This document shows positions 8,957 to 17,095 of a DNA stretch of 32,141 nucleotides, piece after piece. The stretch is from an uncultured Clostridium sp. (lineage in GTDB: Bacteria; Bacillota; Clostridia; TANB77; CAG-508): positions 1-32,141 of the forward strand of contig CAKNKX010000018.1 in assembly GCA_930987745.1 (NCBI GenBank), in the 5' to 3' direction. The first letter of the stretch is position 1. Each line of letters begins with the position of its first letter. A model generated the notes under the pieces. It searched no databases, had not been told where the DNA came from, and worked only from the letters and a program-made list of their open reading frames with translations. The position numbers were made by a program, and so were the translations under genes.

Positions 8957-9937
8957 ACATAACCACCTTCAATTTTTTTAATAAATCCATTAACTTCAAG
9001 CATAAATAAATCACTAGAAATTTTACTAACTGGTTTTAAAGTCTTTTTACAAAGTTCATTAGTTGATATCGGAACATCAGAAATTAAATCATAAATATAA
9101 CTAAGGTCAGAATCACTTAATACTTTTTTCTTAAATTTTTGAGGAGCTAAACCAATTGGTTCTGATTTCAAATTTGATTCTAAAAAATTATCTTCAACAC
9201 TGATTTTTTCTAGGTAATTATTAAATAAATCATTACATAAAAATTCATTATAATTAAACCTTTTTAATTTGTTATAGTCTATTTTGGACGAATCAGAGTC
9301 AAATTCTTCAAAAATATCTTGGATAGAAGTGACTAGAATTGCCCCATTTTTGATTAATGTATTTGTTCCGAGAACCATGTTTATTCCATATTTCATGAGG
9401 TAGAGCAAAGACTTTTCTTCCTTGAGACCTAGCATGTCTTGTGGTAATACTAGTACCACTTCTTTTTGAGGCTTCTATAACAATTACTCCAAAGGATAAT
9501 CCACTAATAATCCTATTTCTTTCTACAAAATTTTTAGATTGCTTTTTGGTTTGAGGAGGATATTCACTAACAATAAGTCCATCATTTTCCAAAATCGTTT
9601 TATATAATTTAATATTTTCTTCTGGAAATATATTATTAAATCCACTTCCTAAAACAGCTATTGTTCTTCCAATCTGACCATAAGAGCCAATGTGAGCAAA
9701 TGTATCTATACCAATAGCTAAGCCACTTACTATGCATATTCCTAGGCTAGATAATTCATAAGAAAATTTACTTGCAAGAATGGCTCCATTTCTTGAACAA
9801 TTCCTTGAACCTATAATTGCGATTGTATTTTTGGAAAGTAACTCCAAATTCCCATTTAAATATAGAGTTTTCGGTGGATTTTGTATTGTTCTTAATTTTT
9901 GTGGGTATATATCATCATTAATACTAATTATTTTAAT
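8938..9937 (-). CDS. dprA: DNA processing protein DprA, frame interrupted at a CGG codon
   Basis: DprA loads RecA on incoming single-stranded DNA during transformation. The Rossmann-like core is clear: 'AIIGSRNCSRNGA', 'VSGLAIGIDTFAH', 'AVLGSGFNNIFP', 'ERNRIISGLS', 'VIEASKRSGTSIT' and 'FALPHEIW'. At 9370-9368 the zero-frame codon is CGG, after TCT. Moving +1 reads GGA ACA AAT and restores the conserved 'GTNTLIKNGA', then runs to a stop at 8938 with the usual C-terminal winged-helix region. Without a shift, the zero frame ends at 9308 in unrelated residues. The 5' end is odd: AAGGAGG (9946-9952) lies 8 bases before ATT (9937), where relatives have Met; the only other in-frame start seen is TTG at 9976 with no ribosome binding site. 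So the gene is either recoded, decaying or affected by an error. Confidence 0.85.
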
Positions 9938-9963
9938 TTTACAAACCTCCTTGCAATTTATAA

Positions 9964-11508
9964 TTATCTTTTCCAATATTTTCTATCTAAACTTCTATAT
10001 TGAATTGCTTCTGCCAAGTGTGAGACTTTAATATCAGAAGAGTCATCTAAATCTGCAATTGTTCTTGCAACTTTTAAGATTCTGCTATAAGCTCTAGCAC
10101 TTAATCCAAGATGACTAAATGCACTTTCAAGAATTAAATTACATTCTTGAGAGAGTTTGCAATATTTATTGATTAAAGAAGGTGTTAATTCAGAATTTGA
10201 AAAAATATGATATTTTTTATATCTATCTAATTGAAGATTACGAGCTATATTTACTCTTTTTCTTATTTCTGCTGAAGTTTCAGAAGGTGTGGGATTACCT
10301 AGTTTATCATATTTAATTCCATCAACTTCTATATGTATATCTATCCTATCTAAAAGTGGACCACTGATTTTATTTATATATTTTTTTATCTGTTCTTCTT
10401 TACAAGAGCATTTCTTTTCCTTTGAGCCAAAATATCCACAAGGACAAGGATTCATACTTGCAATAAACATGAAATTACATGGATAGGTAATGGATGAATT
10501 AACTCTACTTATTGTTACTTTTTTATCTTCTATAGGTCCTCGTAAAACTTCTAAAGTAGATTTGGTAAATTCTGTAAGTTCGTCCAGAAATAAAACACCA
10601 TAATGTGCTAAGCTTATTTCACCAGGTTTTGGAATTCTACCACCTCCTATTAAGGAAGTCTCTGTAATAGTATGGTGTGGACTTCTAAAAGGTCTTGTTA
10701 GAATCAAAGGATTATCTTCATTTAGTAAACCTGAAATGCTATGGATTTTAGTTACTTCTAAAGATTCATCAAAAGTTAAATCAGGAAGAATACTAGGCAA
10801 ACATTTGGCGAGCATTGTTTTTCCAGAGCCAGGGCTACCAATAAGTAAGCAATTGTGTCCGCCAGCAGCAGCTATTTCTAATGCCCTCTTTACATTTTCT
10901 TGACCTTTTACGTCTGAAAAGTCAAAAGGGTATAATAAATCTGGATATGAATGGGATTTCTGATTAATAATATTTTGAATATCAATTTTATTATTTAAAA
11001 AATCTTTTACTTCATTTAAATATGATACTGGAATAATTTCTATATTATCAATTATTGATGCTTCTTTTGCATTTCCTTTTGGTAAAATAATTCTTTTTAT
11101 TCCTAAGTTTTTAGCTTCTATACAAATTGGTAAAACACCTTTTACTTGTTCAATTCTTCCATCTAAGGATAGTTCGCCTATGAAAATAGTATCTTTTAAG
11201 ATTAGTTCTAAGTTACTGGTACAAATATTGCCGTTAGCAACTAAGATGCCAATTGCTATAGCCAAATCAAAATTAGAGCCTTCTTTTTTTATATTAGCTG
11301 GTGAAAGATTTACGATTATTCTTCTACTTAAAAATTCCTCTTCTGAATTTTTGATTGCTGTTTTCACTCTTTCTTTTGCTTCTTTTACACTTGTATCTGG
11401 AAGTCCGACTATCTCAAAAGAAGGTAGACCAGGTGATACATCAACTTGAATGGACACCAAATATCCATCAAGCCCGTGTAGAGCAACGCTTTTTATTATA
11501 GATAACAT
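9964..11508 (-). CDS. comM: YifB/ComM family Mg chelatase-like AAA ATPase
   Basis: The 514-residue length matches ComM/YifB. The start 'MLSIIKSVALHGLDGYLV' is the family N-terminus, so I place it at 11508 (GAAAGG upstream) rather than at upstream in-frame codons. An N-terminal Lon-like/ChlI domain contains 'VNLSPANIKKEGSNFDLAIA'. The AAA core has Walker A 'GSPGSGKTMLAK', Walker B 'VLFLDELTEF' and 'ASMNPCPCGYFG' with a cysteine cluster. The C-terminal Mg-chelatase domain has 'SARAYSRILKVARTIADL'. ComM is a helicase that promotes branch migration in natural transformation. Its stop overlaps the region leading into dprA, so the competence genes form one operon. Confidence 0.93.
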   Translation of the reverse strand: MLSIIKSVALHGLDGYLVSIQVDVSPGLPSFEIVGLPDTSVKEAKERVKTAIKNSEEEFLSRRIIVNLSPANIKKEGSNFDLAIAIGILVANGNICTSNLELILKDTIFIGELSLDGRIEQVKGVLPICIEAKNLGIKRIILPKGNAKEASIIDNIEIIPVSYLNEVKDFLNNKIDIQNIINQKSHSYPDLLYPFDFSDVKGQENVKRALEIAAAGGHNCLLIGSPGSGKTMLAKCLPSILPDLTFDESLEVTKIHSISGLLNEDNPLILTRPFRSPHHTITETSLIGGGRIPKPGEISLAHYGVLFLDELTEFTKSTLEVLRGPIEDKKVTISRVNSSITYPCNFMFIASMNPCPCGYFGSKEKKCSCKEEQIKKYINKISGPLLDRIDIHIEVDGIKYDKLGNPTPSETSAEIRKRVNIARNLQLDRYKKYHIFSNSELTPSLINKYCKLSQECNLILESAFSHLGLSARAYSRILKVARTIADLDDSSDIKVSHLAEAIQYRSLDRKYWKR

Positions 11509-11605
11509 ATTATATACAACCTTTCTACTTAAACAGGATTGATTAAGAAATAAATTCAAAGAACTGTATAAGATTAAAATAAACTGATAGTAATTCGTAA
11601 GAGAT

Positions 11606-11634
11606 AGTATAAAATACTTGGAAATAATTGTCAA
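11606..11634 (-). promoter_or_regulatory. Consensus promoter of the comM-dprA-yraN operon
   Basis: On the minus strand TTGACA (11634-11629) and TATACT (11611-11606) are separated by exactly 17 bases, about 100 bases before the comM start. Confidence 0.75.
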
Positions 11635-11686
11635 TATGTTTTTTGAAAAAGTGAGAAAAAGCGAGATAAAGTGAGATAAACAACAA

Positions 11687-11735
11687 AAAACAATAGCAGT
11701 TGAGAATAAAAATAATAAAACTGCTATTGTTTTTT
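11687..11735. terminator. Terminator-like hairpin in a divergent intergenic region
   Basis: AACAATAGCAGTT and AACTGCTATTGTT form a perfect 13-base stem with A/T-rich flanks on both sides, so it could stop transcription in either direction. It lies between the divergent comM and DUF6512 genes, where no coding gene needs a terminator. The preceding bases (11647-11680) hold imperfect GTGAGATAAA-like repeats. A small RNA ending here is possible. Confidence 0.6.
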
Positions 11736-11918
11736 TAGATATAAAATAAGTTAAGAATTAAATGTTAACATAATAATACAACATTTTTCGTGTCGAAATC
11801 CATCGAAATTTGTAGAATGACATAAAATTTTTAAAAAAATATATAAAAAAGTGATAAAAAACATATAAAAGAATATATATAAAATATAAATTAAATAAGA
11901 AAGGGTGAATTTTGATAT

Positions 11919-12488
11919 ATGGAGAAATTAAAAAAGATAATAAATAAAGTGAAAGAAAATAAGTTGTTAAAAACACAAATTATTATAATAGTAATTTGTT
12001 TAATATTAGGAACTTTATTACATTTCACATATGATTGGAGTGGAGAGAATAGCTTTGTAGGTACTTTTAGTGCTGTCAATGAAAGTGTATGGGAACATCT
12101 AAAATTAGTATTTTATCCAATGCTTATTTTAGGAATAATTGAATATTTCTTTGTAAAAGACATTGCAAATAATTATATAGAAGCAAAAACAATAGGAATA
12201 TTTGTTGCAATTAGTTTAGTAGTTATTAGTTTTTTTACATATACAGGAATTTTAGGGGTGAATTTCTTTATATTAGATATTCTAATATTTATAGCAAGCA
12301 TAATTTTAGGAGAATTAGTTGCATATAAACTTATGAAAAGAGAAAATGAATCAAATATAAAAACTAAAATTTTAGCTGGTATTATATTAATCTTTTTATT
12401 ATTAAGTTTTATAATTTGTACTTTTAATACACCAGAAGTAAATTTATTTAGAGATTCTACTACAGGAACATATGGAATAGAAAAATAA
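11919..12488 (+). CDS. DUF6512 family membrane protein
   Basis: The 189-residue protein has a short basic N-terminus and five or six hydrophobic segments, starting with 'IIIIVICLILGTLLHF'. The block 'TYDWSGENSFVG' followed by 'FSAVNESVWEHLKLVFYP' is the hallmark of DUF6512, a Clostridial integral membrane family of unknown function. The ATG at 11919 is preceded by AGAAAGGGTGA with a slightly long spacer. It is a single-gene unit followed by a strong hairpin at 12493-12526. Nothing around it suggests a role. Confidence 0.8.
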   Translation: MEKLKKIINKVKENKLLKTQIIIIVICLILGTLLHFTYDWSGENSFVGTFSAVNESVWEHLKLVFYPMLILGIIEYFFVKDIANNYIEAKTIGIFVAISLVVISFFTYTGILGVNFFILDILIFIASIILGELVAYKLMKRENESNIKTKILAGIILIFLLLSFIICTFNTPEVNLFRDSTTGTYGIEK

Positions 12489-12492
12489 TTTT

Positions 12493-12526
12493 AAACCTGA
12501 GTTAAAGCCATGATTTAACTCAGGTT
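12493..12526 (+). terminator. Hairpin after the DUF6512 gene
   Basis: AACCTGAGTTAAA pairs with TTTAACTCAGGTT around an 8-base loop. There is no T-tract directly after, so it may be a weak terminator or an mRNA 3' end stabiliser. Confidence 0.55.
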
Positions 12527-12627
12527 GAAGCATTTTAAAAGAATTAATTTTAAAACATAAAAAATGCTAAAACTCGAATTTTGTCGAATTTTGCGATGGA
12601 AAGTTTAAGAAAATTTCAAAAAAAGTA

Positions 12628-12656
12628 TTGACAAAAAATGGAAAAAGTTTTATACT
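12628..12656 (+). promoter_or_regulatory. Consensus promoter of the structured leader
   Basis: TTGACA (12628-12633), a 17-base spacer and TATACT (12651-12656). Transcription would start near 12663, about 360 bases before the second YraN-like gene, giving a very long 5' leader or a separate RNA. Confidence 0.75.
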
Positions 12657-12662
12657 AGAAAC

Positions 12663-13021
12663 TAACAAAAGAAAAATTTTTTCAAAACATTTAATTTAAT
12701 TTTATAAAATTAAATCTATTTTAAATTTTTATCACGATTATATCTAGATATTTGAGATCATCATAGAATAATCCCCCATATTAAATTATTTATATTTGAT
12801 AAACCCAAAATTTAGAATAAAAATTTTGAATTAAAATGAATAGACGGGCATAAAAAGAATAGAAATTTCATCTAACATAAAAAATCCTTAAATTTGTGTT
12901 AATCCTTAGAACACTTTTCAAGAACCTTTTATATTTAAATTTTATTTCTATGGTGGTCTCAAATATCTAGATATAATTTCTAAATCAAAATCCAAACAAG
13001 TTATAAAAGAAGGTGAGACCT
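12663..13021 (+). ncRNA. Candidate structured RNA / long leader closed by a 29-bp helix
   Basis: Bases 12738-12766 pair with 12948-12976 over 29 consecutive positions. The two positions that are not Watson-Crick in DNA are both U-G pairs if the plus strand is transcribed, and would be A-C clashes on the minus strand, so the structure is that of a plus-strand RNA. The 181 bases inside hold smaller hairpins, such as GTGTT/AACAC near 12895-12915, and CCCCC (about 12773) facing GGGC (about 12846). GGTCTCA (12955-12961), in the 3' strand of the helix, could instead pair with TGAGACC (13014-13020), which covers the ribosome binding site of the next gene. No terminator follows. I match it to no RNA family I know; a small transposon with terminal inverted repeats is the alternative. 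Confidence 0.5.
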
Positions 13022-13384
13022 ATGCAATATGATACACAAAGAGCAAAAAAGATAGGAGAGGATATAGTAAAAAAATATTTACGAAGTATAAATTATATAT
13101 TAATTAAAAAAAATTATAAATGTAAAGCAGGAAGAATGGATTATATAGCAATAGAAAAGCCAAAAGAAAAAATAATATTTATTAGTGTGATAATTCGTAC
13201 AGAATTATATGAAAGATATAGAGATGATTTAAGTAAAAGTAGGCAGATAAAGATTGCAAAAAATGTCATAGATACATATATAACAAGAAAAGGAATTAAT
13301 AAAGAAGATACAAGACTTGATAGAATTGAAGTATTTATTTATAGAGGAAGATATAAATTAAATCATATTAAAAAGATAGAATAA
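13022..13384 (+). CDS. Diverged YraN-like protein lacking the E-x-K motif
   Basis: The 120-residue protein aligns along its whole length with the YraN-like protein at 8597-8956: 'RAKKIGEDIVKKYL', 'AGRMDYIAIEKPKEKIIFISVI' and the ending 'RLDRIEVFIYRGRYKLNHIKKIE'. The Asp of the 'EID' strand is kept, but the catalytic 'FVEVKTR' is replaced by 'FISVIIRT', so the E-x-K pair is gone. It is probably not a nuclease. The ATG at 13022 follows AAGGTGAG by 4 bases; GTG at 13013 lies inside that ribosome binding site. It is the only gene after the structured leader and may be controlled by it. Confidence 0.75.
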   Translation: MQYDTQRAKKIGEDIVKKYLRSINYILIKKNYKCKAGRMDYIAIEKPKEKIIFISVIIRTELYERYRDDLSKSRQIKIAKNVIDTYITRKGINKEDTRLDRIEVFIYRGRYKLNHIKKIE

Positions 13385-13417
13385 TTGATAAAAAACATAT
13401 ACTACTTGATAATCTAA

Positions 13418-13441
13418 AGGTTTTAATATATAATACCTTTG
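13418..13441 (+). other. Small hairpin before the symporter gene
   Basis: AAAGGT and ACCTTT pair around an AT-rich loop in the 116-base gap before the symporter gene. No T-tract follows; role unknown. Confidence 0.3.
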
Positions 13442-13500
13442 AAATCCTAAGAATATAATTATATTTTTAGTTACCTTAAAGTTAAGAAAGAGGTAGTATT

Positions 13501-14790
13501 ATGAAAAAATTTTTATCAAATTACAAATCAACAATAATTCTTCTTGTTGCGATTATTGTTGGAGCAATTATTGGGATTATATTCCAAGAAAAAGCAACAG
13601 TTTTAAGTCCATTTGGTGACATATTTTTAAATCTATTATTAATAATTGTTGTTCCTTTGATTTTTCTAACAATTACAACTTCTATTGCAAAGATGAAATC
13701 CCCAAAAAGATTAGGAAAGATAATAGTAACAATTTTTGTTATATTTATTTTAACATCGATAGTTGCTGTAATTATTGGATTTGTCTCTACAAGTTTTGTT
13801 AAATTAGTAGATCCAGAAGATGGAGAAAAAATAAGAGCATCATTAGAAACTAATACAACAAATGAAGAAACAGAAGAATCAGCAGAGGAAGATTTAACAA
13901 TTGCTGATAGGACAGTTAGTTTATTAACAGTAGATGATTTTTATAAGTTATTATCAAAAGAAAATATTATTGCATTATTGATATTTTCAATAATCTTTGG
14001 TATTGCAATTAACATGACAGGAGAAAAAGCAAAACCTTTTGTTGATTTATTAGAATCAGCAAATAAAATTGTTGAAAATGTTGTAAAAATTATAATGTAT
14101 TATGCACCAATAGGATTAGGATGCTATTTTGCTTCTCTAGTAGGAAGTTTTGGAGCATCAATAGCAGTAGGATATTTAAAAACATTTGTATATTATATAA
14201 TAGTAGCAGTTTTATTCTATTTTATAATGTACACATTATATAGTTTTATAGCAGGAGGAAAAAAAGGAGTAGTAACATTTTGGAAAAATGCATTACCTCC
14301 AACAATAACATCACTTGCTACATGTTCTAGTGCAGCAACAATACCAGTAAATATCGAAAGCAGTAAAAAAATGGGAGTACCAGATGATATTGCTGAAACA
14401 ACAATCCCATTAGGAACAAGCTTTCATAAAGATGGTTCAATAATAGGGTCTGTATTTAAAATAATGTTCTTAGTTTGTCTATTTGGAACAAGTTTATCAA
14501 CGTCAGGAGATGTACTAGGAGTAATAGGAATAGCTTTACTTGCAAATCTATTAGTAACAGCAGTTCCAATAGGTGGTGGAACAATTTCAGAAATGTTAAT
14601 TATAACAATGATGGGTTATCCAGTTGCGGCATTACCAATATTAACAATGATTGCAACAATAATAGACCCACCAGCAACAATGTTAAATGTTGTTGGAGAT
14701 ACAGTTTCATCTATGATGGTAACTAGAGTTGTAGAAGGAAAAGACTGGAACAAAGAAGATAAAAGTGAAAATCAGGAAAATAAAATATAG
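13501..14790 (+). CDS. Dicarboxylate/amino acid:cation symporter (DAACS family)
   Basis: The 429-residue integral membrane protein follows the glutamate transporter plan, with about eight hydrophobic segments and two re-entrant loops. The first loop carries 'TCSSAATIPVNIE', the serine-rich signature. 'IPLGTSFHKDGSIIG' corresponds to the family's 'NMDG' transmembrane-7 block, with His-Lys in place of Asn-Met. The C-terminal 'IIDPPATMLNVVGDTVSSMM' has the N-x-x-x-D substrate/cation site. A long acidic insert (residues about 112-135) is unusual. It should import a dicarboxylate or an acidic or neutral amino acid with Na+ or H+; the substrate is not decidable. AAGAGGTAG precedes the start and a strong terminator follows. 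Confidence 0.9.
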   Translation: MKKFLSNYKSTIILLVAIIVGAIIGIIFQEKATVLSPFGDIFLNLLLIIVVPLIFLTITTSIAKMKSPKRLGKIIVTIFVIFILTSIVAVIIGFVSTSFVKLVDPEDGEKIRASLETNTTNEETEESAEEDLTIADRTVSLLTVDDFYKLLSKENIIALLIFSIIFGIAINMTGEKAKPFVDLLESANKIVENVVKIIMYYAPIGLGCYFASLVGSFGASIAVGYLKTFVYYIIVAVLFYFIMYTLYSFIAGGKKGVVTFWKNALPPTITSLATCSSAATIPVNIESSKKMGVPDDIAETTIPLGTSFHKDGSIIGSVFKIMFLVCLFGTSLSTSGDVLGVIGIALLANLLVTAVPIGGGTISEMLIITMMGYPVAALPILTMIATIIDPPATMLNVVGDTVSSMMVTRVVEGKDWNKEDKSENQENKI

Positions 14791-14792
14791 AT

Positions 14793-14823
14793 AAAAAAAC
14801 CAACTTTTTTAGTTGGTTTTTTC
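14793..14823 (+). terminator. Terminator of the symporter gene
   Basis: AAAAAACCAACT and AGTTGGTTTTTT form a stem with a TTTT loop, then a T-run. Confidence 0.85.
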
Positions 14824-14852
14824 TTGACAATTATATTTTAGTTTAGTATATT
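14824..14852 (+). promoter_or_regulatory. Promoter of the small gene and tmk
   Basis: TTGACA (14824-14829), 17 bases, TATATT (14847-14852), directly after the previous terminator. Confidence 0.75.
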
Positions 14853-14873
14853 TAGTTAGGAAAGGGAGGAAAA

Positions 14874-14996
14874 ATGTTTAATTTAGTTAAAGATGATTTT
14901 GATGAAAACTCAGATGATATTTTAAATACAATAAATAAAATGTTAGAAAAAAAGAAAGAAAAAGAAAATAAAGAAGAGAAAAAAGAAGAGGAATAG
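14874..14996 (+). CDS. Small acidic/lysine-rich protein (40 residues)
   Basis: An ATG follows AAAGGGAGG at good spacing and opens a 40-codon gene, 'MFNLVKDDFDEN..', ending in a run of Lys and Glu. It is the first gene after a consensus promoter. Its stop lies 9 bases before the thymidylate kinase ATG, within that gene's ribosome binding site region, so the two are probably co-translated. The family is unknown to me. The charged tail predicts a coiled or disordered protein. Confidence 0.6.
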   Translation: MFNLVKDDFDENSDDILNTINKMLEKKKEKENKEEKKEEE

Positions 14997-15005
14997 GTGA
15001 GTAAA

Positions 15006-15683
15006 ATGGGAAAATTATTTGTAATAGATGGAACTGATGGAAGCGGAAAACAAACACAATTTAATAAGTTACAAGAAAGATTAACAAAAGATAATATAGA
15101 GTATAAAACAGTGAGTTTCCCAAATTATGATAGTCCAAGTTCATCCCTAGTAAAGATGTATTTATCAGGAGAATTTGGAACAAATGCTCAAGAAATTAGT
15201 CCATATATAGCATCTACATTTTATGCAGCAGATAGATATGCAACATTCAAAACTGGATATCAAGAATATTATGATAATGGTGGAATAATATTGGCAGATA
15301 GATACACAACTGCAAATATGGTACATCAAGCAGGAAAAATAAAAGATAAAAATGAAAGAGATAAATTTTTAAAATGGTTATGGGATTTTGAGTTCAATCT
15401 ATATGGATTACCAATACCAACAGAAGTGTTCTTTTTAAATATGCCAGTTGAAAAATCAATAGAATTAATGAAAGATAGAGAAAACAAATTTACACATAAT
15501 GCAAAAAAAGATATTCATGAAACAAACAAAGAACATTTAATTGATTCATATAATGCAGCATGTTCAGTTGCTAAAGAATATAACTGGTATGAAATAAAAT
15601 GCGTAAAAGATGATAAAATAAGGACAATTGAAGATATTCATGAAGAAATATATAATGAAATAAAAAAACATATTAAAAATTAA
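15006..15683 (+). CDS. tmk: Thymidylate kinase-like protein
   Basis: The 225-residue protein carries the dTMP kinase P-loop 'VIDGTDGSGKQTQ' at residues about 6-18 and 'LADRYTTANMVHQ' (the D-R-Y block that contacts the nucleotide). A lid region 'KDRENKFTHNAKKDIHETN' follows, as in Clostridial thymidylate kinases. The enzyme makes dTDP from dTMP for DNA synthesis. I chose the ATG at 15006 (GGTGAG 4 bases upstream) over GTG at 14997. The downstream hairpin at about 15702-15752 (CAGTC..GACTG) may end the unit. Confidence 0.85.
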   Translation: MGKLFVIDGTDGSGKQTQFNKLQERLTKDNIEYKTVSFPNYDSPSSSLVKMYLSGEFGTNAQEISPYIASTFYAADRYATFKTGYQEYYDNGGIILADRYTTANMVHQAGKIKDKNERDKFLKWLWDFEFNLYGLPIPTEVFFLNMPVEKSIELMKDRENKFTHNAKKDIHETNKEHLIDSYNAACSVAKEYNWYEIKCVKDDKIRTIEDIHEEIYNEIKKHIKN

Positions 15684-15701
15684 AATGCAATAAAAATAAA
15701 A

Positions 15702-15752
15702 CAGTCTTTAATAAACTATTCTTTATCAAAGTGCAGTTTATAAGGACTGATT
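15702..15752 (+). terminator. Hairpin after tmk
   Basis: CAGTC with AATAAACT pairs with AGTTTAT and GGACTG with small internal mismatches. The following sequence is only moderately T-rich. Confidence 0.45.
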
Positions 15753-15795
15753 TATTATATTTAAAGCACATAAGAACATGAGCCTAAAAAACTTT

Positions 15796-16003
15796 TTAAG
15801 CTTCTTTGTCAATATCAATTAATTCATCTAGACTACAATCTAAATATTTGCAAAAATCTTCTAAATACTTAAAAGAAATAGCAGTGGTTTCACCGATTTA
15901 TTACTCTATTAAGATTTTTAGTAGTAATATTCATATTTTGACAAAGCCAATATTTAGATTTATTTTTCTTTTTTAATAATTTTTCAATATTAAAACTAAC
16001 CAT
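15796..16003 (-). CDS. XRE/Cro-like helix-turn-helix regulator, frame interrupted at a CGG codon
   Basis: Starting at ATG 16003, after AGAGGT, the frame reads 'MVSFNIEKLLKKKNKSKYWLCQNMNITTKNLNRVIN' and then CGG TGA (15895-15890). Shifting +1 at the CGG gives GGT GAA ACC and continues 'GETTAISFKYLEDFCKYLD', then 'CSLDELIDIDKEA', to a stop at 15796. The combined 68 residues are a complete small XRE domain of the kind 'LL..K..S...LA...GI....I..I.NG.T..IS...L..IC..L.C...DLI'. The zero frame alone gives a 36-residue fragment. Such single-domain repressors control neighbouring or host genes; no obvious target is seen. Confidence 0.75.
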
Positions 16004-16152
16004 AATAATACCTCTTGGTTAATATTATAAATTAGTAAAAAAAGTTAGGTAAGATATTTGTAGATACTAGCTTTGATGAGTTAATAACGAATTACGAAGT
16101 AAAAGAATAAATTAACAAGATTTTGAAAAAATATATAATAAAGAGGTGAAAC

Positions 16153-16917
16153 ATGAAAGTATTAATAACTGGTGCATCTTCAGGAATAGGAAGAGATATA
16201 GCAAGGATTTATAGTAAAAAAGGATATAACCTTGTTTTAGTTGCAAGAAGCGAAGAAAATCTAAATAAATTAAAAACCGAGCTAGAAAATAATAAATCAA
16301 ATATTGAAATTATTTCGATGGATTTATCAGTAAAAGAAAACTGTATAGAACTTAACAAAAAGGTAAAAGATGTGGATATCTTAATTAATAATGCTGGATT
16401 TGGAGATTGTGGAAACTTTACCAAAACAGATTTAGAAAAAGAAATAAATATGATAAAAACAAATATTATTGCATATCATATTTTAATGAAGTTATACTTA
16501 AAAGATATGAAAGAAAAAAATAGCGGAAAAATATTAAACGTAGCATCTATTGCAGGTTTTATGCCAGGACCATTAATGTCAACATATTATGCGACAAAAG
16601 CATATATTGTAAGATTGTCAGAAGGAATAAGAGAAGAGTTAAAGAAAGAAAAGTCAAATGTCAAAATTAGTATATTATGTCCTGGACCAGTTGCGACAAA
16701 TTTTAATAAGGTAGCAAATGTGAAATTTTATCTAAGAGAAGCAAATAGTATGAATGTTGCAAAATATGCAGTAAAAAAATTAGAAAAAGGAAAATTCTAT
16801 ATAGTACCAGGAATAGATATTAAAATATCAAAATTTGGAGTAAAAATAGTGCCTGCTCCTTTGATTTCCAAAATAGTATATAAAATACAAAAAAGAAAAT
16901 TAGGCGGAGAGATTTAA
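16153..16917 (+). CDS. Short-chain dehydrogenase/reductase (classical SDR)
   Basis: This 254-residue oxidoreductase has the NAD(P)-binding 'TGASSGIG' at residues 6-13 and 'NNAGFGD' near 80. The catalytic triad is visible as Ser in 'LNVASIAGF' (about 135) and 'YYATKAY' (Tyr-x-x-x-Lys). An 'ILCPGPVATNF' segment follows. The C-terminal 60 residues with basic and hydrophobic stretches resemble the DltE/YqjQ-like subgroup, which may associate with membranes. Substrate unknown. AAAGAGGTGAAAC gives a strong ribosome binding site, and TATAAT lies shortly upstream near 16135. Confidence 0.9.
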   Translation: MKVLITGASSGIGRDIARIYSKKGYNLVLVARSEENLNKLKTELENNKSNIEIISMDLSVKENCIELNKKVKDVDILINNAGFGDCGNFTKTDLEKEINMIKTNIIAYHILMKLYLKDMKEKNSGKILNVASIAGFMPGPLMSTYYATKAYIVRLSEGIREELKKEKSNVKISILCPGPVATNFNKVANVKFYLREANSMNVAKYAVKKLEKGKFYIVPGIDIKISKFGVKIVPAPLISKIVYKIQKRKLGGEI

Positions 16918-16932
16918 GAAAAATTATTAGTA

Positions 16933-17095
16933 TTGACAAAAACAGTGAAATTATGGTAAACTATTAACATATTAAGAGTGTGCCTAAGTTTAAAGAAATG
17001 AGCGGTACAGGATAACAAAAGTTATCTACACTTAAAAAGGATTCTAAGCCTTACTTTGAGGAGTCTTAATCGATTTTTCAAAGTAGGGCTTTTTT
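16933..17095 (+). promoter_or_regulatory. Attenuator-like leader with promoter, tiny upstream frame and terminator
   Basis: TTGACA (16933-16938) and TAAACT (16957-16962) form a promoter 155 bases before the kinase gene. The leader has a five-codon frame at 16998-17015 (Met-Ser-Gly-Thr-Gly-stop) with a poor ribosome binding site, a GATAAC/GTTATC hairpin overlapping that stop, and AGTGT/ACACT pairing around both. It ends in a strong intrinsic terminator (17046-17095: AAGCCTTACTTTG with CAAAGTAGGGCTTTTTT), placed before the gene rather than after it. This is the layout of transcription attenuation, either a riboswitch or a ribosome-stalling leader as for some antibiotic resistance genes. I do not recognise the class. 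Confidence 0.6.

Noticed and set aside
12574..12588. Spo0A box (TGTCGAA) before the structured leader, and a second one near 11790
   Set aside because: The seven-base motif matches, but such short motifs are expected by chance in 32 kb, and no sporulation gene is seen nearby.
12738..12976. 6S RNA or signal recognition particle RNA
   Set aside because: A long closing helix and a size near 240 bases suggested these, but I see no SRP core sequence and no clear 6S central bubble on the plus strand. A weak likeness to a 6S apical segment occurs on the minus strand, where the closing helix has two mismatches.
16978..17045. T-box, preQ1, fluoride, ZTP or guanidine riboswitch in the kinase leader
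   Set aside because: None of the conserved core sequences I know for these classes is present.
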